Notes: generated by a model from the letters alone, not told the origin. Shown: positions 1-6,956, counted from the stretch's first letter. The stretch is DNA of 10,579 nt from Planctomycetaceae bacterium (GCA_030616935.1 JAUWWJ010000024.1:1-10579), one strand, 5' to 3'. Translations and numbers: made by a program.

Positions 1-1
1 T

Positions 2-589
2 AAACAAGCCAACACGGCATTGCTTTGTGATCGCACAAAAATAATCACTCAACAAGCCCAGCAGCACGCAGAGTTGATTGCAGGAAAAAGATGCATTGTT
101 CTCGTAAATGATCGAGCAGACGTTGCCGTTGCTGCAAATGCAGATGGCGTCCACCTTGGTGAAACTGATCTGCCCGTTAATCTAGCCCGTAAGGTCGGTG
201 GTCATGAGTTCATTATTGGGCGTACCGCTCATTCTATTGATGAAGCAAAGCAGGCAGTACGAGATGGCGCTGATTATCTTGGAGTTGGTCCATGTTATCC
301 AAGCACCACAAAACAGTTCAAAGAGTTTGCTTCAGAAACATTCCTTCGGGATGTTTCTGAAGAGATACGATTACCGGTCTTTGCCATTGGTGGCATTACG
401 TCTGACAACCTTGATCGGCTTATTCATTTGGGAGTGAAGCGGGTTGCAATTGCGAGCAGTATCACTGGTGCAGCGGATCCAGGTAAGGAGTCTCGTCGAA
501 TTTGTTCATTACTCCACGCTACAGGGAATCAGCCGCAGGAAGTTGCTTCAGTGAGCGAGCAACAGATTGTGCAATTTCCGTCTCCATAG
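2..589 (+). CDS. thiE: Thiamine-phosphate synthase (ThiE), 5'-truncated
   Basis: ThiE joins hydroxymethylpyrimidine diphosphate to thiazole phosphate to give thiamine phosphate in the cytoplasm. The frame stays open to the window edge, and its first codons read KQANTALL, which fits the family's QLRDKxA segment; the real start is therefore upstream, and the TTG at position 20 is an internal codon. Family features follow in the expected TIM-barrel order: the NDR motif with ADGVHLG (around 105-165), GRTAHS (around 220), GADYLGVGP followed by STTK (around 267-312, the phosphate/pyrophosphate-binding region), and the FAIGGI strand (around 379). The barrel should end near LLHATG. About 23 residues follow it as a polar tail, and that tail is the part overlapping the convergent thioredoxin gene. 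Assignment is firm. Whether an extra N-terminal domain exists cannot be seen. Confidence 0.93.
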   Translation, partial: KQANTALLCDRTKIITQQAQQHAELIAGKRCIVLVNDRADVAVAANADGVHLGETDLPVNLARKVGGHEFIIGRTAHSIDEAKQAVRDGADYLGVGPCYPSTTKQFKEFASETFLRDVSEEIRLPVFAIGGITSDNLDRLIHLGVKRVAIASSITGAADPGKESRRICSLLHATGNQPQEVASVSEQQIVQFPSP

Positions 590-1094
590 AAGGAGAATAG
601 CCGGTCCAAATAGCAAGTATCTTCTGGTCAGATCCAATCAAATAGGTTGTTGGATAGGCGCGAAAACCAAATGCTTCGGTAAAGCGGAGGCGGGTGGCAC
701 CAGTTGGGTCTGCCCAAGGAGAGAGCGCAATTCTCGTGGATGCGAGGAAAGTTTCTGTTTCACTGCGTAATTGATCAAGATCATCACGTTTTCCCCCACC
801 GCACGACACAGCAATCAATTGAAAGCGAGGTTCATCTATGAGCCGCGACGCAAGCCTTGCAAGCCCTGGTAATTCTTGGCGACAAGGAGGGCACCAAGTG
901 CCCCAGAAATTGAGAAGTGTGATCTTTCCAGAAAATATGAGTGTTTCGTCTTTGGTATCAAGTGAGACGAGTGAAATTTTTGGTACTGATTTACCAACGT
1001 GTTGCCGTGTTTCTTGATTTTGTCCGAGATTGCAACCAATAATTGCAAAGGAAGCAAGAACCAGAGGAATCAACTGGTGGTAAGTACGTGCCAT
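519..1094 (-). CDS. TlpA/ResA-family thioredoxin-like lipoprotein
   Basis: This is a 191-residue predicted lipoprotein. A short N-terminal region is followed by a hydrophobic stretch ending in the lipobox IIGC, with Cys21 as the lipid-modified residue. The thioredoxin fold begins near residue 35. The active site is W-CPPC with the redox cysteines at 68 and 71, inside FWGTWCPPC, and the cis-proline is P148 in AYPTTYLI. These are the hallmarks of membrane-anchored TlpA/ResA/AhpC-TSA-like proteins, which reduce disulfides outside the cytoplasm, for example during cytochrome c maturation. An extra cysteine (C98, in VSCGGG) is followed by a polar segment. No cytochrome-maturation gene lies nearby, so the partner is unknown. 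The gene starts at an ATG with only a weak upstream GGA, and it is divergent from the CYTH gene. Its last 71 bases are antisense to the end of thiE. Confidence 0.88.
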   Translation of the reverse strand: MARTYHQLIPLVLASFAIIGCNLGQNQETRQHVGKSVPKISLVSLDTKDETLIFSGKITLLNFWGTWCPPCRQELPGLARLASRLIDEPRFQLIAVSCGGGKRDDLDQLRSETETFLASTRIALSPWADPTGATRLRFTEAFGFRAYPTTYLIGSDQKILAIWTGYSPSMETEIAQSVARSLKQLPAADSL

Positions 1095-1145
1095 GAGGCT
1101 ATCCGTTGGTCCTGAATGTGTAGACTACGTATGAATATCATAAAC

Positions 1146-1151
1146 GAAGGG
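1146..1151 (+). promoter_or_regulatory. Ribosome-binding site for the CYTH gene
   Basis: GAAGGG lies 8 bases upstream of the GTG at 1160. It decides the start in favour of this GTG over the ATG at 1131, which is in another frame. Confidence 0.6.
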
Positions 1152-1159
1152 TCTCACGA

Positions 1160-1732
1160 GTGTACGAAGTAGAACTCAAATTTCACCTGGCTGATGTTGA
1201 TCACGTGGTTGAACGTCTCGACACAATGTCTGCGTGCTTTCGAGACCGCTTGGAGCAGATCGATCGGTATTTTTCCCATCCAGTGCGCAATTTTCGCAAA
1301 ACAGATGAGGCGTTACGTCTTCGGAAAGTTGGTGATGTTGTGGAATTGACGTGGAAAGGTCCGCGGGCTGATACATCAGCAAAAGTCAGACGGGAAATTG
1401 AGCTAGGGGTTATGCCTCAAGGACCAACGGGGCAGACAACCGTTGCTGCGTGGACAGAATTGCTTGAGTCCCTTGGTTTTTACCAGGTCTTCGAGGTTGC
1501 GAAGACACGACTTCCTGGACGTGTTCATTGGCACGGCAGTGACGTCGAAATAGCGATCGATGCCGTTGCCAATCTAGGTAGCTACGCTGAATTTGAGATC
1601 ATCGCTGGAGAAGGTGAAGTGCCACTGGCCCGAGATTGTGTCGAGTCTTTGGCACGCGAACTGGGTTTAGAAAATCCTGAGCCAGCGAGCTATCTGGAAC
1701 TTTTGGTCCGAGGTCAGGAAGCTCCTCGTTAG
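1160..1732 (+). CDS. CYTH-domain protein, class IV adenylate cyclase/triphosphatase type
   Basis: The protein (190 residues, GTG start) has the ExExK signature of the CYTH fold at its very N-terminus (E3, E5, K7). Other expected charged tunnel residues follow: LRLR at 52-55, K66 in the TWKG strand, KVRRE at 75-79, K115/R117 in VAKTR, D134, and LGSYAEFE at 139-146 with E144 and E146. This set is typical of CyaB-like class IV adenylate cyclases and of related triphosphatases, which bind a triphosphate and metal ions inside a beta-tunnel. The length matches CyaB. Sequence alone does not separate cAMP synthesis from (thiamine) triphosphatase activity; the proximity to thiE gives only a faint hint towards the latter. 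The GTG start is supported by a GAAGGG ribosome-binding site and by the ExExK motif falling immediately after it. It appears to be a single-gene unit, convergent with panD. Confidence 0.85.
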   Translation: MYEVELKFHLADVDHVVERLDTMSACFRDRLEQIDRYFSHPVRNFRKTDEALRLRKVGDVVELTWKGPRADTSAKVRREIELGVMPQGPTGQTTVAAWTELLESLGFYQVFEVAKTRLPGRVHWHGSDVEIAIDAVANLGSYAEFEIIAGEGEVPLARDCVESLARELGLENPEPASYLELLVRGQEAPR

Positions 1733-1761
1733 TCTTTATGGACTTCTTCGGTATCAGATTT

Positions 1762-2133
1762 TCAACAATTCAGGATTCCACTTTCTCGAACAATGGCATT
1801 TGTTTCATCAAGTAAGAGTACTGCAGGTTTTGCGTCATCGGCCTCTACCGGAGAATACTGCCCGTAGGACATAATAGTCAGCCGATCGCCAATTTTTCCA
1901 AGGTGTGCTGTTGCCCCGTTGAGTTCAATCACTCCGCTGCCAGTAGCACCATAGATGCAGTACGTCTCAAATCGCTCTCCATTTTCAAGGTTTCCTACTA
2001 ATATTTTTTCATAGGCCCGAAGTCCAACACGCTCTGCTAAGTCACGAGCAATAGTGAGGCTACCTTCGTAATCAACTGATGCACCAGTGACAGCAGCTCG
2101 ATGGATTTTTGATTTGAGTAAGCAAATGGTCAT
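1762..2133 (-). CDS. panD: Aspartate 1-decarboxylase precursor (PanD)
   Basis: PanD is a pyruvoyl-dependent cytoplasmic enzyme that converts L-aspartate to beta-alanine for pantothenate and coenzyme A synthesis. From the ATG at 2133 the protein has 123 residues, the normal family length. The numbering then matches the E. coli enzyme exactly: K9 in LKSKIHR, the G24-S25 self-cleavage site in YEGSLTI (S25 becomes the pyruvoyl group), R54 and Y58 in RFETY, and N72-G73-A74 in the LNGATAH loop. The same frame extends 15 codons further upstream, but those residues do not belong to the family and would displace the cleavage site, so the internal ATG is taken as the start. This ATG overlaps the stop of the upstream lactonase-type gene as ATGA, which suggests translational coupling. 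E23 replaces the more usual small or hydrophobic residue before G24. No panB or panC gene is in view. Confidence 0.95.
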   Translation of the reverse strand: MTICLLKSKIHRAAVTGASVDYEGSLTIARDLAERVGLRAYEKILVGNLENGERFETYCIYGATGSGVIELNGATAHLGKIGDRLTIMSYGQYSPVEADDAKPAVLLLDETNAIVRESGILNC

Positions 2134-3380
2134 GGCTTTTCCGGTCCAGATGAGAGTGGGCGAGAAAAAATGATACAAACAGGCTTTGGGACTTTTGTAA
2201 GACGATTCGTGAATGATAGTTTGCCGGTGGTAGGGTCAATTGTGAAGGCAGTTACGGTTCCAGATGCCTGCCCCGCCGCGTAAAGCCGGTTGCCACCCGG
2301 GGCAATTGCGAAATGACGAGGTGTCTGGCAATGAGTCGGCTCGACACGTTTGAGTGAGAGCTTTCCGCTTTGTTCATTGATTCCGAATAGAGAAATCGAA
2401 TCGTGTCCACGATTTGATACGTAAAGAAACTTTCCGGATGGATGAATGGCAATCTCTGCAGTTGAAAACCTGCTACGCTCGCCCACAGAATCGGGAATAG
2501 TGCTTACTGATTGTAGCTTCTTAAGAGTTCCTTTTTCAGTATCAAAATGGAAAGCAGTTACTGTCATGTCAAGTTCGTTGTTGGCATAGCCAAACGGTAG
2601 CCGAGGATGCATTGCAAAGTGTCTCGGTCCGCCACCCGGTTGCGTTGAGGCCGATGTATGAGGTGTCATTAAGGCAGCAGTAGCATCAAGTTTATGAACA
2701 AAAACTCGATCAGCTCCTAGGTCACAACTAATTGCGAACTTGCTATCAAGCGTCGCATTAATAGAGTGACCGTGCGGTGTTTCTTGACGTGTTTTATTCG
2801 GACCATTACCGGTGTGTTGAATAAACCCACTGGGGCCACCCTCTTTATCGGTGATGAGGGGGAGAAGGCTTCCGTCATCATCAATCCCTAGGCAAATAGT
2901 GCTCCCGCTTCCATAGTTGGCAGCGAGAAGAACCTTACCTTGTGCATCGATTGAAAGATGGCATGGGCCTTTTCCATTTGATGGTTGCACACTTTGCTGA
3001 GTGAGGTGGCCGTTCTTCATATCAATCGTGAAACTGATAATGCCTCCCGTTGGTTGGCCATTCAGGTCAGCGATTTCTGATACCGCGTAAACTATGGCAA
3101 GTGTTGGGTGAATCGCGAGGAATGAAGGGTTCTTTACCTTGCATGCTAATTCAGGCTTACTTATGTCTCCCGTGTTTTCATCAAAATGAGCGACATAGAC
3201 ACCCTGTCCTCGAGGAGGCTTCCCTGTGTAGGAGCCAAACCAAACAAAGTGTTCCGCTTGAACGAAACTGGTGGGCCAGGAAAACAAGAAAATTGTGAGG
3301 ATATAAGGCAAGAGCCGGCGTGCTTGCAGAAAGCAGACCTGCTTTTGGAAGCGATGGATATATTGAGATGTGTCTATCAT
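2130..3380 (-). CDS. Exported seven-bladed beta-propeller lactonase family protein
   Basis: This 416-residue protein belongs to the lactonase / 6-phosphogluconolactonase-like propeller family (YbhE/Pgl type). After an unusually long N-terminal region with R21 and R22 there is a hydrophobic segment (about 23-40), and a plausible signal-peptidase site after A42 (FVQA/EHF). The family's repeated blade motifs follow: FLAIHP with VYAVSE, GPCHLSID with LLAANYGSGS, PHGHSIN with CDLGADRVFVH, GGGPRHFAMHP, IAIHPSGKFLYVSNRG and QTPRHFAIAPGGNRLYAAG. Members whose activity is known hydrolyse 6-phosphogluconolactone or other cyclic esters; the export signal argues against a role in the cytosolic pentose phosphate pathway, so the substrate is unknown. 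It is first in a two-gene unit with panD, joined by a 4-base overlap. No convincing ribosome-binding site precedes the ATG at 3380, and the true start could be slightly downstream. Confidence 0.87.
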   Translation of the reverse strand: MIDTSQYIHRFQKQVCFLQARRLLPYILTIFLFSWPTSFVQAEHFVWFGSYTGKPPRGQGVYVAHFDENTGDISKPELACKVKNPSFLAIHPTLAIVYAVSEIADLNGQPTGGIISFTIDMKNGHLTQQSVQPSNGKGPCHLSIDAQGKVLLAANYGSGSTICLGIDDDGSLLPLITDKEGGPSGFIQHTGNGPNKTRQETPHGHSINATLDSKFAISCDLGADRVFVHKLDATAALMTPHTSASTQPGGGPRHFAMHPRLPFGYANNELDMTVTAFHFDTEKGTLKKLQSVSTIPDSVGERSRFSTAEIAIHPSGKFLYVSNRGHDSISLFGINEQSGKLSLKRVEPTHCQTPRHFAIAPGGNRLYAAGQASGTVTAFTIDPTTGKLSFTNRLTKVPKPVCIIFSRPLSSGPEKP

Positions 3381-3396
3381 GAATCGAAAAAAGAGC

Positions 3397-3459
3397 AGTG
3401 GTTGCCGTTCGCGCTAAGATGCTAGGACACTCGTCCTGGAAGTCTCTAGTGTAACCACT
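3397..3459. repeat. Nested inverted repeat in a divergent intergenic region
   Basis: The outer arms are AGTGGTTGC (3397-3405) and GTAACCACT (3451-3459), complementary over 9 positions with one G-T pair. Between them lies a second perfect hairpin, AGGAC-ACTC-GTCCT (3424-3437). The element fills most of the space between the divergent lactonase-type and transporter genes, and its right arm ends 4 bases before the transporter's first possible ATG. It could be an operator or a leader RNA structure. Nothing downstream resembles a terminator T-run. Function is inferred only from position and symmetry. Confidence 0.4.
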
Positions 3460-3463
3460 TTTC

Positions 3464-4813
3464 ATGCGGTTGCTTTCTTTTGAGAATAAGATGATCTCAA
3501 CCAAACAAACACTCAAGAATAATGAAAAAAAAAGCTCGTATCGTACCGAAGTGGCTTCCCATGAGCCTCGGAATATTGCTTGTCTGGTGACATATCAGGT
3601 AGTTGCTCGTATCGGGTGGATCTTCAAAACAGAGACCGTGATTATGCCAGCGGTTCTTGATGCGTGCATTGCCTCTGGAATGCTCCGGGGCTTTCTCCCT
3701 GTTCTCAACCGCATTGGAACAAGCCTCTTTCCATTGGTAGTTGCCCCATTCGTTTCACGCACAAAATCAATCCGTTTGTTTTTGGTTGCAACGACAATAG
3801 GCCTGTCCCTTTGTTTTGCAGTCTTGTCAGTAGCATGGTCCCGTCTCTTGAATGACCATCCGTTTTTCCTTGCGATTGTATTTCTTTGTACGTATGGTCT
3901 TTTTTCAGCAGTCAATGGTTGCAACCAATTGTTGGTTGCAACATTGCAAGGCCGCTTGATATCTGCTGGACGTCGAGGAAGAGTTTTGGTCTTGAGTGTG
4001 ATGAGTGGTAGTGTCATTGCGATCATGGCTGCATTCCTTGCATTAGGGCCATGGCTGCAAGAGCCCAATGGGTTTGTTAAGATTTTCGCAGCGACAAGTT
4101 TCTTTTTTGCTGCTGCTGCTGTTGTCCCATTGTTTTTTAAGGAACCGGATAGTACTTTCACGGCTGAATCTCGTAAGGCATCTGATGCTGTGCGATCGCA
4201 TTCATTCTGGCAGTTGCTTGCTCATGACAGGTCACTTGCTCGGCTTGCGGTGGTGGCTGCATGTTTTTCGGCTGCCATGATCCTTTTTCCACATTATCAA
4301 GCGTTTGCGCGTGAGCAGTTTGGGGATACGAGTCACTCCCTGCTGACGTGGATTGTTGTCCAGAACATCGCTACTGGTCTTGCAAGCCTGGTAGTCGGGC
4401 CTCTGGCGGATCACCGGGGAAATCGTCTAGTCATTATTGGGCTACTTGGTTGTTGTACAGGAACGCCGCTTTTTGTAGCCGGCTTAACCATGGTTTCTCA
4501 GTCGGCTGCAATGCAGTGGTTTTGGCTGGCTTATATGCCACTCGGTTTTAATCCAATCATGTTACGGATCATTAGTAATTATGCACTTGAACTTGCGCCA
4601 ACGACGGGTCTTCAGCCGCGTTATGTAAGCCTCGTCGGAGGGGCTATGGCTCTACCCTTTGTCTTATCTCCTCTCGTAGGATGGGGCATTGATGTTCTGG
4701 GTGGTGTTCCATTTTTTCTTGTTGGCTCAGTCATCATTGCCTCTGGAACGCTGGTTGCGTGTGGGCTTCCGGAGCCACGGAACAGTCATTTCAGCATGAA
4801 GAAATCAAGATAA
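3464..4813 (+). CDS. MFS-type membrane transporter
   Basis: This 449-residue protein is dominated by about twelve hydrophobic segments, roughly residues 37-55, 84-97, 103-125, 133-152, 174-195, 205-224, 259-276, 293-312, 321-345, 350-367, 386-406 and 415-434. A motif-A-like loop between helices, VGPLADHRGNRL (311-322), matches the major facilitator G-x-L-A-D-x-x-G pattern in the second half. The central cytoplasmic loop (about 225-257) is charged. The substrate cannot be read from the sequence. About 35 polar residues precede the first helix. The second in-frame ATG at 3491 has a purine-rich GAGAATAAG just upstream, whereas the ATG at 3464 has none, so the true start may be 3491. The gene is divergent from the lactonase-panD unit and lies 85 bases ahead of lpxB, so read-through into lpxB is possible. 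No terminator is evident between them. Confidence 0.82.
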   Translation: MRLLSFENKMISTKQTLKNNEKKSSYRTEVASHEPRNIACLVTYQVVARIGWIFKTETVIMPAVLDACIASGMLRGFLPVLNRIGTSLFPLVVAPFVSRTKSIRLFLVATTIGLSLCFAVLSVAWSRLLNDHPFFLAIVFLCTYGLFSAVNGCNQLLVATLQGRLISAGRRGRVLVLSVMSGSVIAIMAAFLALGPWLQEPNGFVKIFAATSFFFAAAAVVPLFFKEPDSTFTAESRKASDAVRSHSFWQLLAHDRSLARLAVVAACFSAAMILFPHYQAFAREQFGDTSHSLLTWIVVQNIATGLASLVVGPLADHRGNRLVIIGLLGCCTGTPLFVAGLTMVSQSAAMQWFWLAYMPLGFNPIMLRIISNYALELAPTTGLQPRYVSLVGGAMALPFVLSPLVGWGIDVLGGVPFFLVGSVIIASGTLVACGLPEPRNSHFSMKKSR

Positions 4814-4898
4814 ATGAAAGAAAATTGATCTTTAACGAGATCGTGTTAACTGAAATAATCTTCACTCCCCTTCAAAAAGGCTAACCCACAATAATTTT

Positions 4899-6152
4899 AT
4901 GCGAGTCTTTCTTTCTGCCGGTGAACCATCAGGTGATCATCATGCGGCCCTTCTCTGCAGGTCCATTAAGGATCAGTGCCCAGATGCCGTTTGTGTTGGG
5001 CTTGGTGGGCCAAAGATGGAGCGTGCGGGCTGTGACCTTATTGCTGACATGACTCAATTAGCAGTGATGTGGTTTTTTCGTGTGTTAGCCAAAATTCATT
5101 GTTTTGTCGATTTGGCCCGAAGGGCCGAAAGAAGTTTTCTGGATGAACGCCCTGACATTTGTGTGCTCGTCGACTTTCCCGGTTTCCATTGGTGGTTGGC
5201 CTGGCGTGCCAAGCGACACGGTATCCCCGTTGTTTTTTATTGTCCGCCCCAAATTTGGGCATGGGCAAGCTGGCGAATTCATAAGATGCGGCGGTTGATT
5301 GATCACGTTTTGTCAGCGCTTCCGTTTGAACACGAATGGTTTGTGGCGCAAGGAATTTCCAGCACATATGTGGGCCATCCTTTTTTCGATGTACGGCATG
5401 CCTCTGGAAAAGAAAAAAGGACGACAGAGGAAAATCCATTGGTGCTTTTGCTGCCCGGTTCACGTAAGCAGGAAATTGAAGCAAATTTAAAAAGCCTTCT
5501 TCTTGCGGCACAAAAAATAGAGCAAAAAATTCCACACATAAATCTTGTTGTTGCTGCACTCCATGAGCGTCATGCAAAGTACATCAATGAGTTGATACAA
5601 GGATCGCCAGCCGGGAGTTACCCAAATCAATTCGTCGTCGAAGCGGGAAAAACAAGTGAATTAATTCCCCAAGCGACTGTCGCTGTTTGTGTGAGTGGCT
5701 CAGTATCACTGGAACTACTCGCTGCTCGAGTACCGTCGGTTATGGTTTTTTCACTCTCCGGTTTGGCATACGTCGTTCAGAGTTGGATGAGGCATTGTCG
5801 GTCTTTTACACTTGTAAATCTTTTGGCTATGTCGGATCCAATAGGGCCGGTCAATCCAGTATTCTGGCCGCCTCGTCAACCACCATCTCCGGATCCAAAA
5901 ATGCTTTATCCGGAGTATCTGACGGTCGCGGATTCGTCTTCCGCTCTTGCGGACCACGTTGTGGAGTGGCTTACAGATCCAAAGGTATATAAAGAGACGG
6001 TGACAGCATTGGAAAAGCTTGCAGGCAAGGTGGCCCAGCCGGGTTCAGCGTCTCGAGCAGCAGAAGTGATAGTCAATATTGCTACAGATGGCTTGTCTCT
6101 ATCGAATGATGACAAAACCATTGCTGTTCAGCATGGTGAACAGGCGGCATAA
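4899..6152 (+). CDS. lpxB: Lipid-A-disaccharide synthase (LpxB)
   Basis: LpxB is the GT-B glycosyltransferase (family GT19) that joins UDP-diacylglucosamine to lipid X, making the lipid A disaccharide at the inner membrane. The 417-residue product shows the family pattern: SAGEPSGD (6-13), VGLGGPKM (33-40), the LAVM segment (54-57), the VDFPGFH strand (91-97, equivalent to the usual IDxPDFN), PPQIWAW (116-122), LPFE (141-144), YVGHP (157-161), LLPGSRKQEI (184-193) and SGSVSLE (256-262). After VNLLA (306-310) there is a proline-rich stretch of about 25 residues before YPEYL, where shorter family members pass almost directly from NLLA to the PEFL motif. It begins a tightly spaced three-gene run. 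No Shine-Dalgarno sequence sits at normal distance from the ATG. Its presence implies an LPS-type outer membrane. lpxA, lpxD and fabZ are not adjacent. Confidence 0.94.
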   Translation: MRVFLSAGEPSGDHHAALLCRSIKDQCPDAVCVGLGGPKMERAGCDLIADMTQLAVMWFFRVLAKIHCFVDLARRAERSFLDERPDICVLVDFPGFHWWLAWRAKRHGIPVVFYCPPQIWAWASWRIHKMRRLIDHVLSALPFEHEWFVAQGISSTYVGHPFFDVRHASGKEKRTTEENPLVLLLPGSRKQEIEANLKSLLLAAQKIEQKIPHINLVVAALHERHAKYINELIQGSPAGSYPNQFVVEAGKTSELIPQATVAVCVSGSVSLELLAARVPSVMVFSLSGLAYVVQSWMRHCRSFTLVNLLAMSDPIGPVNPVFWPPRQPPSPDPKMLYPEYLTVADSSSALADHVVEWLTDPKVYKETVTALEKLAGKVAQPGSASRAAEVIVNIATDGLSLSNDDKTIAVQHGEQAA

Positions 6153-6158
6153 TAAAAA

Positions 6159-6950
6159 ATGTTACTCGCTGAGCCACAGTCTACGCCCGCTGACTTTCAC
6201 TTTCACATTGGTCAAATCCCTGTACGGGTGACTGGTTGGTTTTGGCCGGCAGCAGGGTTGTTTGGCTGGGGTTTAGCTCAGTCACTTGCCGGTGACGATA
6301 CACGGACGCTCTTAGTCTATTTAGGCGTGTGGGTGCTTGTTGTTTTCTGCTCTATTCTCGTCCATGAACTTGGGCATGCTCTTGCATTTGCTGCATCCGG
6401 CCAGTCATCGCGGATAGTTTTGTATCACTTTGGGGGATTGGCGGTACCAACCGGAATGCCCGCTTCGGCGCTCAGGAGTCCTTTGCGCCGGTTGGTCGTT
6501 TCAGCAGCAGGTCCAGTTGCTCAACTGTGTCTTGCGATTGCTGTCATAATTATCGTGATGATGCTTGGATATCAGGTGCCGGACCCAGGCTTTTTGAGGT
6601 TACTACCAATTATTGGAAATTCTTTGGAAGAAGTTTCGTTGGCGTCCCAGCCTGTTCCTTCCATGCTCGGTCGGCTGATGATCTATCATCTATTATTCGT
6701 AAATATAGCGTGGGCGATTCTCAATTTATTACCTGTTCGGCCGCTCGACGGTGGGCAGATTGTTCTGGAAGGTTTGAGAGCCTGTGGTGTTTCGGCTGCA
6801 GATCAGATCGCGAGTTTCTTTGGCCTTCTTATTGCCGGAATAGTTGCCGTTTGGGCATATCAACACCAAGAAACGTATCTCATGTTTCTGTTTGGTGTTC
6901 TCTGTGTAGGGTGTTACCAACGGCTTGCAGCTAGTGGTTTTCGGGGTTGA
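6159..6950 (+). CDS. M50-family (site-2 protease type) membrane metalloprotease
   Basis: This is a 263-residue polytopic protein with the zinc-binding HELGH motif at 69-73 inside a hydrophobic helix, and the second M50 signature NLLPVRPLDGG at 189-199 in another helix, with D197 expected as the third zinc ligand. AAGPVAQL (116-123) is the usual conserved helix between them. Predicted helices lie at about 24-44, 52-77, 112-137, 172-192, 215-234 and 239-255. There is no PDZ or CBS domain, so it is a minimal intramembrane protease of the site-2 type, which clips substrates within the membrane. The substrate is unknown. The ATG lies 6 bases after the lpxB stop without a good ribosome-binding site, suggesting co-translation with lpxB. 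The stop overlaps a possible TTG start of the next gene. Family assignment is firm; the link to lipid A synthesis is only positional. Confidence 0.92.
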   Translation: MLLAEPQSTPADFHFHIGQIPVRVTGWFWPAAGLFGWGLAQSLAGDDTRTLLVYLGVWVLVVFCSILVHELGHALAFAASGQSSRIVLYHFGGLAVPTGMPASALRSPLRRLVVSAAGPVAQLCLAIAVIIIVMMLGYQVPDPGFLRLLPIIGNSLEEVSLASQPVPSMLGRLMIYHLLFVNIAWAILNLLPVRPLDGGQIVLEGLRACGVSAADQIASFFGLLIAGIVAVWAYQHQETYLMFLFGVLCVGCYQRLAASGFRG

Positions 6951-6956
6951 AGGAAG
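6950..6956 (+). promoter_or_regulatory. Ribosome-binding site for the SGNH hydrolase gene
   Basis: AAGGAAG overlaps the end of the M50 gene and lies 8 bases before the GTG at 6965. It favours that start over the TTG at 6947. Confidence 0.5.

Noticed and set aside
20..22. TTG as the start of thiE
   Set aside because: The frame is open upstream to the window edge and the preceding codons (KQANTA) fit the conserved ThiE RDKxA region, so this is an internal leucine codon.
1106..1135. TTGGTC / TATGAA with an 18-base spacer as a promoter for the CYTH gene
   Set aside because: Poor match to both consensus boxes (3 of 6 and 4 of 6) and promoter rules in this phylum are uncertain.
4109..4125. GCT triplet run in the transporter gene as a microsatellite
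   Set aside because: Only about four units and explained by an alanine stretch in a membrane helix.
3595..4161. 188-codon minus-strand frame opposite the transporter
   Set aside because: Lysine/arginine-rich low-complexity translation that mirrors the transporter codons; no family features.
4191..4200. TGCGATCGCA palindrome resembling the cyanobacterial HIP1 octamer
   Set aside because: A single occurrence in the window; the genes do not look cyanobacterial.
4827..4842. GATCT-TTAACG-AGATC hairpin after the transporter gene as a terminator
   Set aside because: The stem is only 5 bp, AT-rich, and not followed by a T-run; it is too weak to call.
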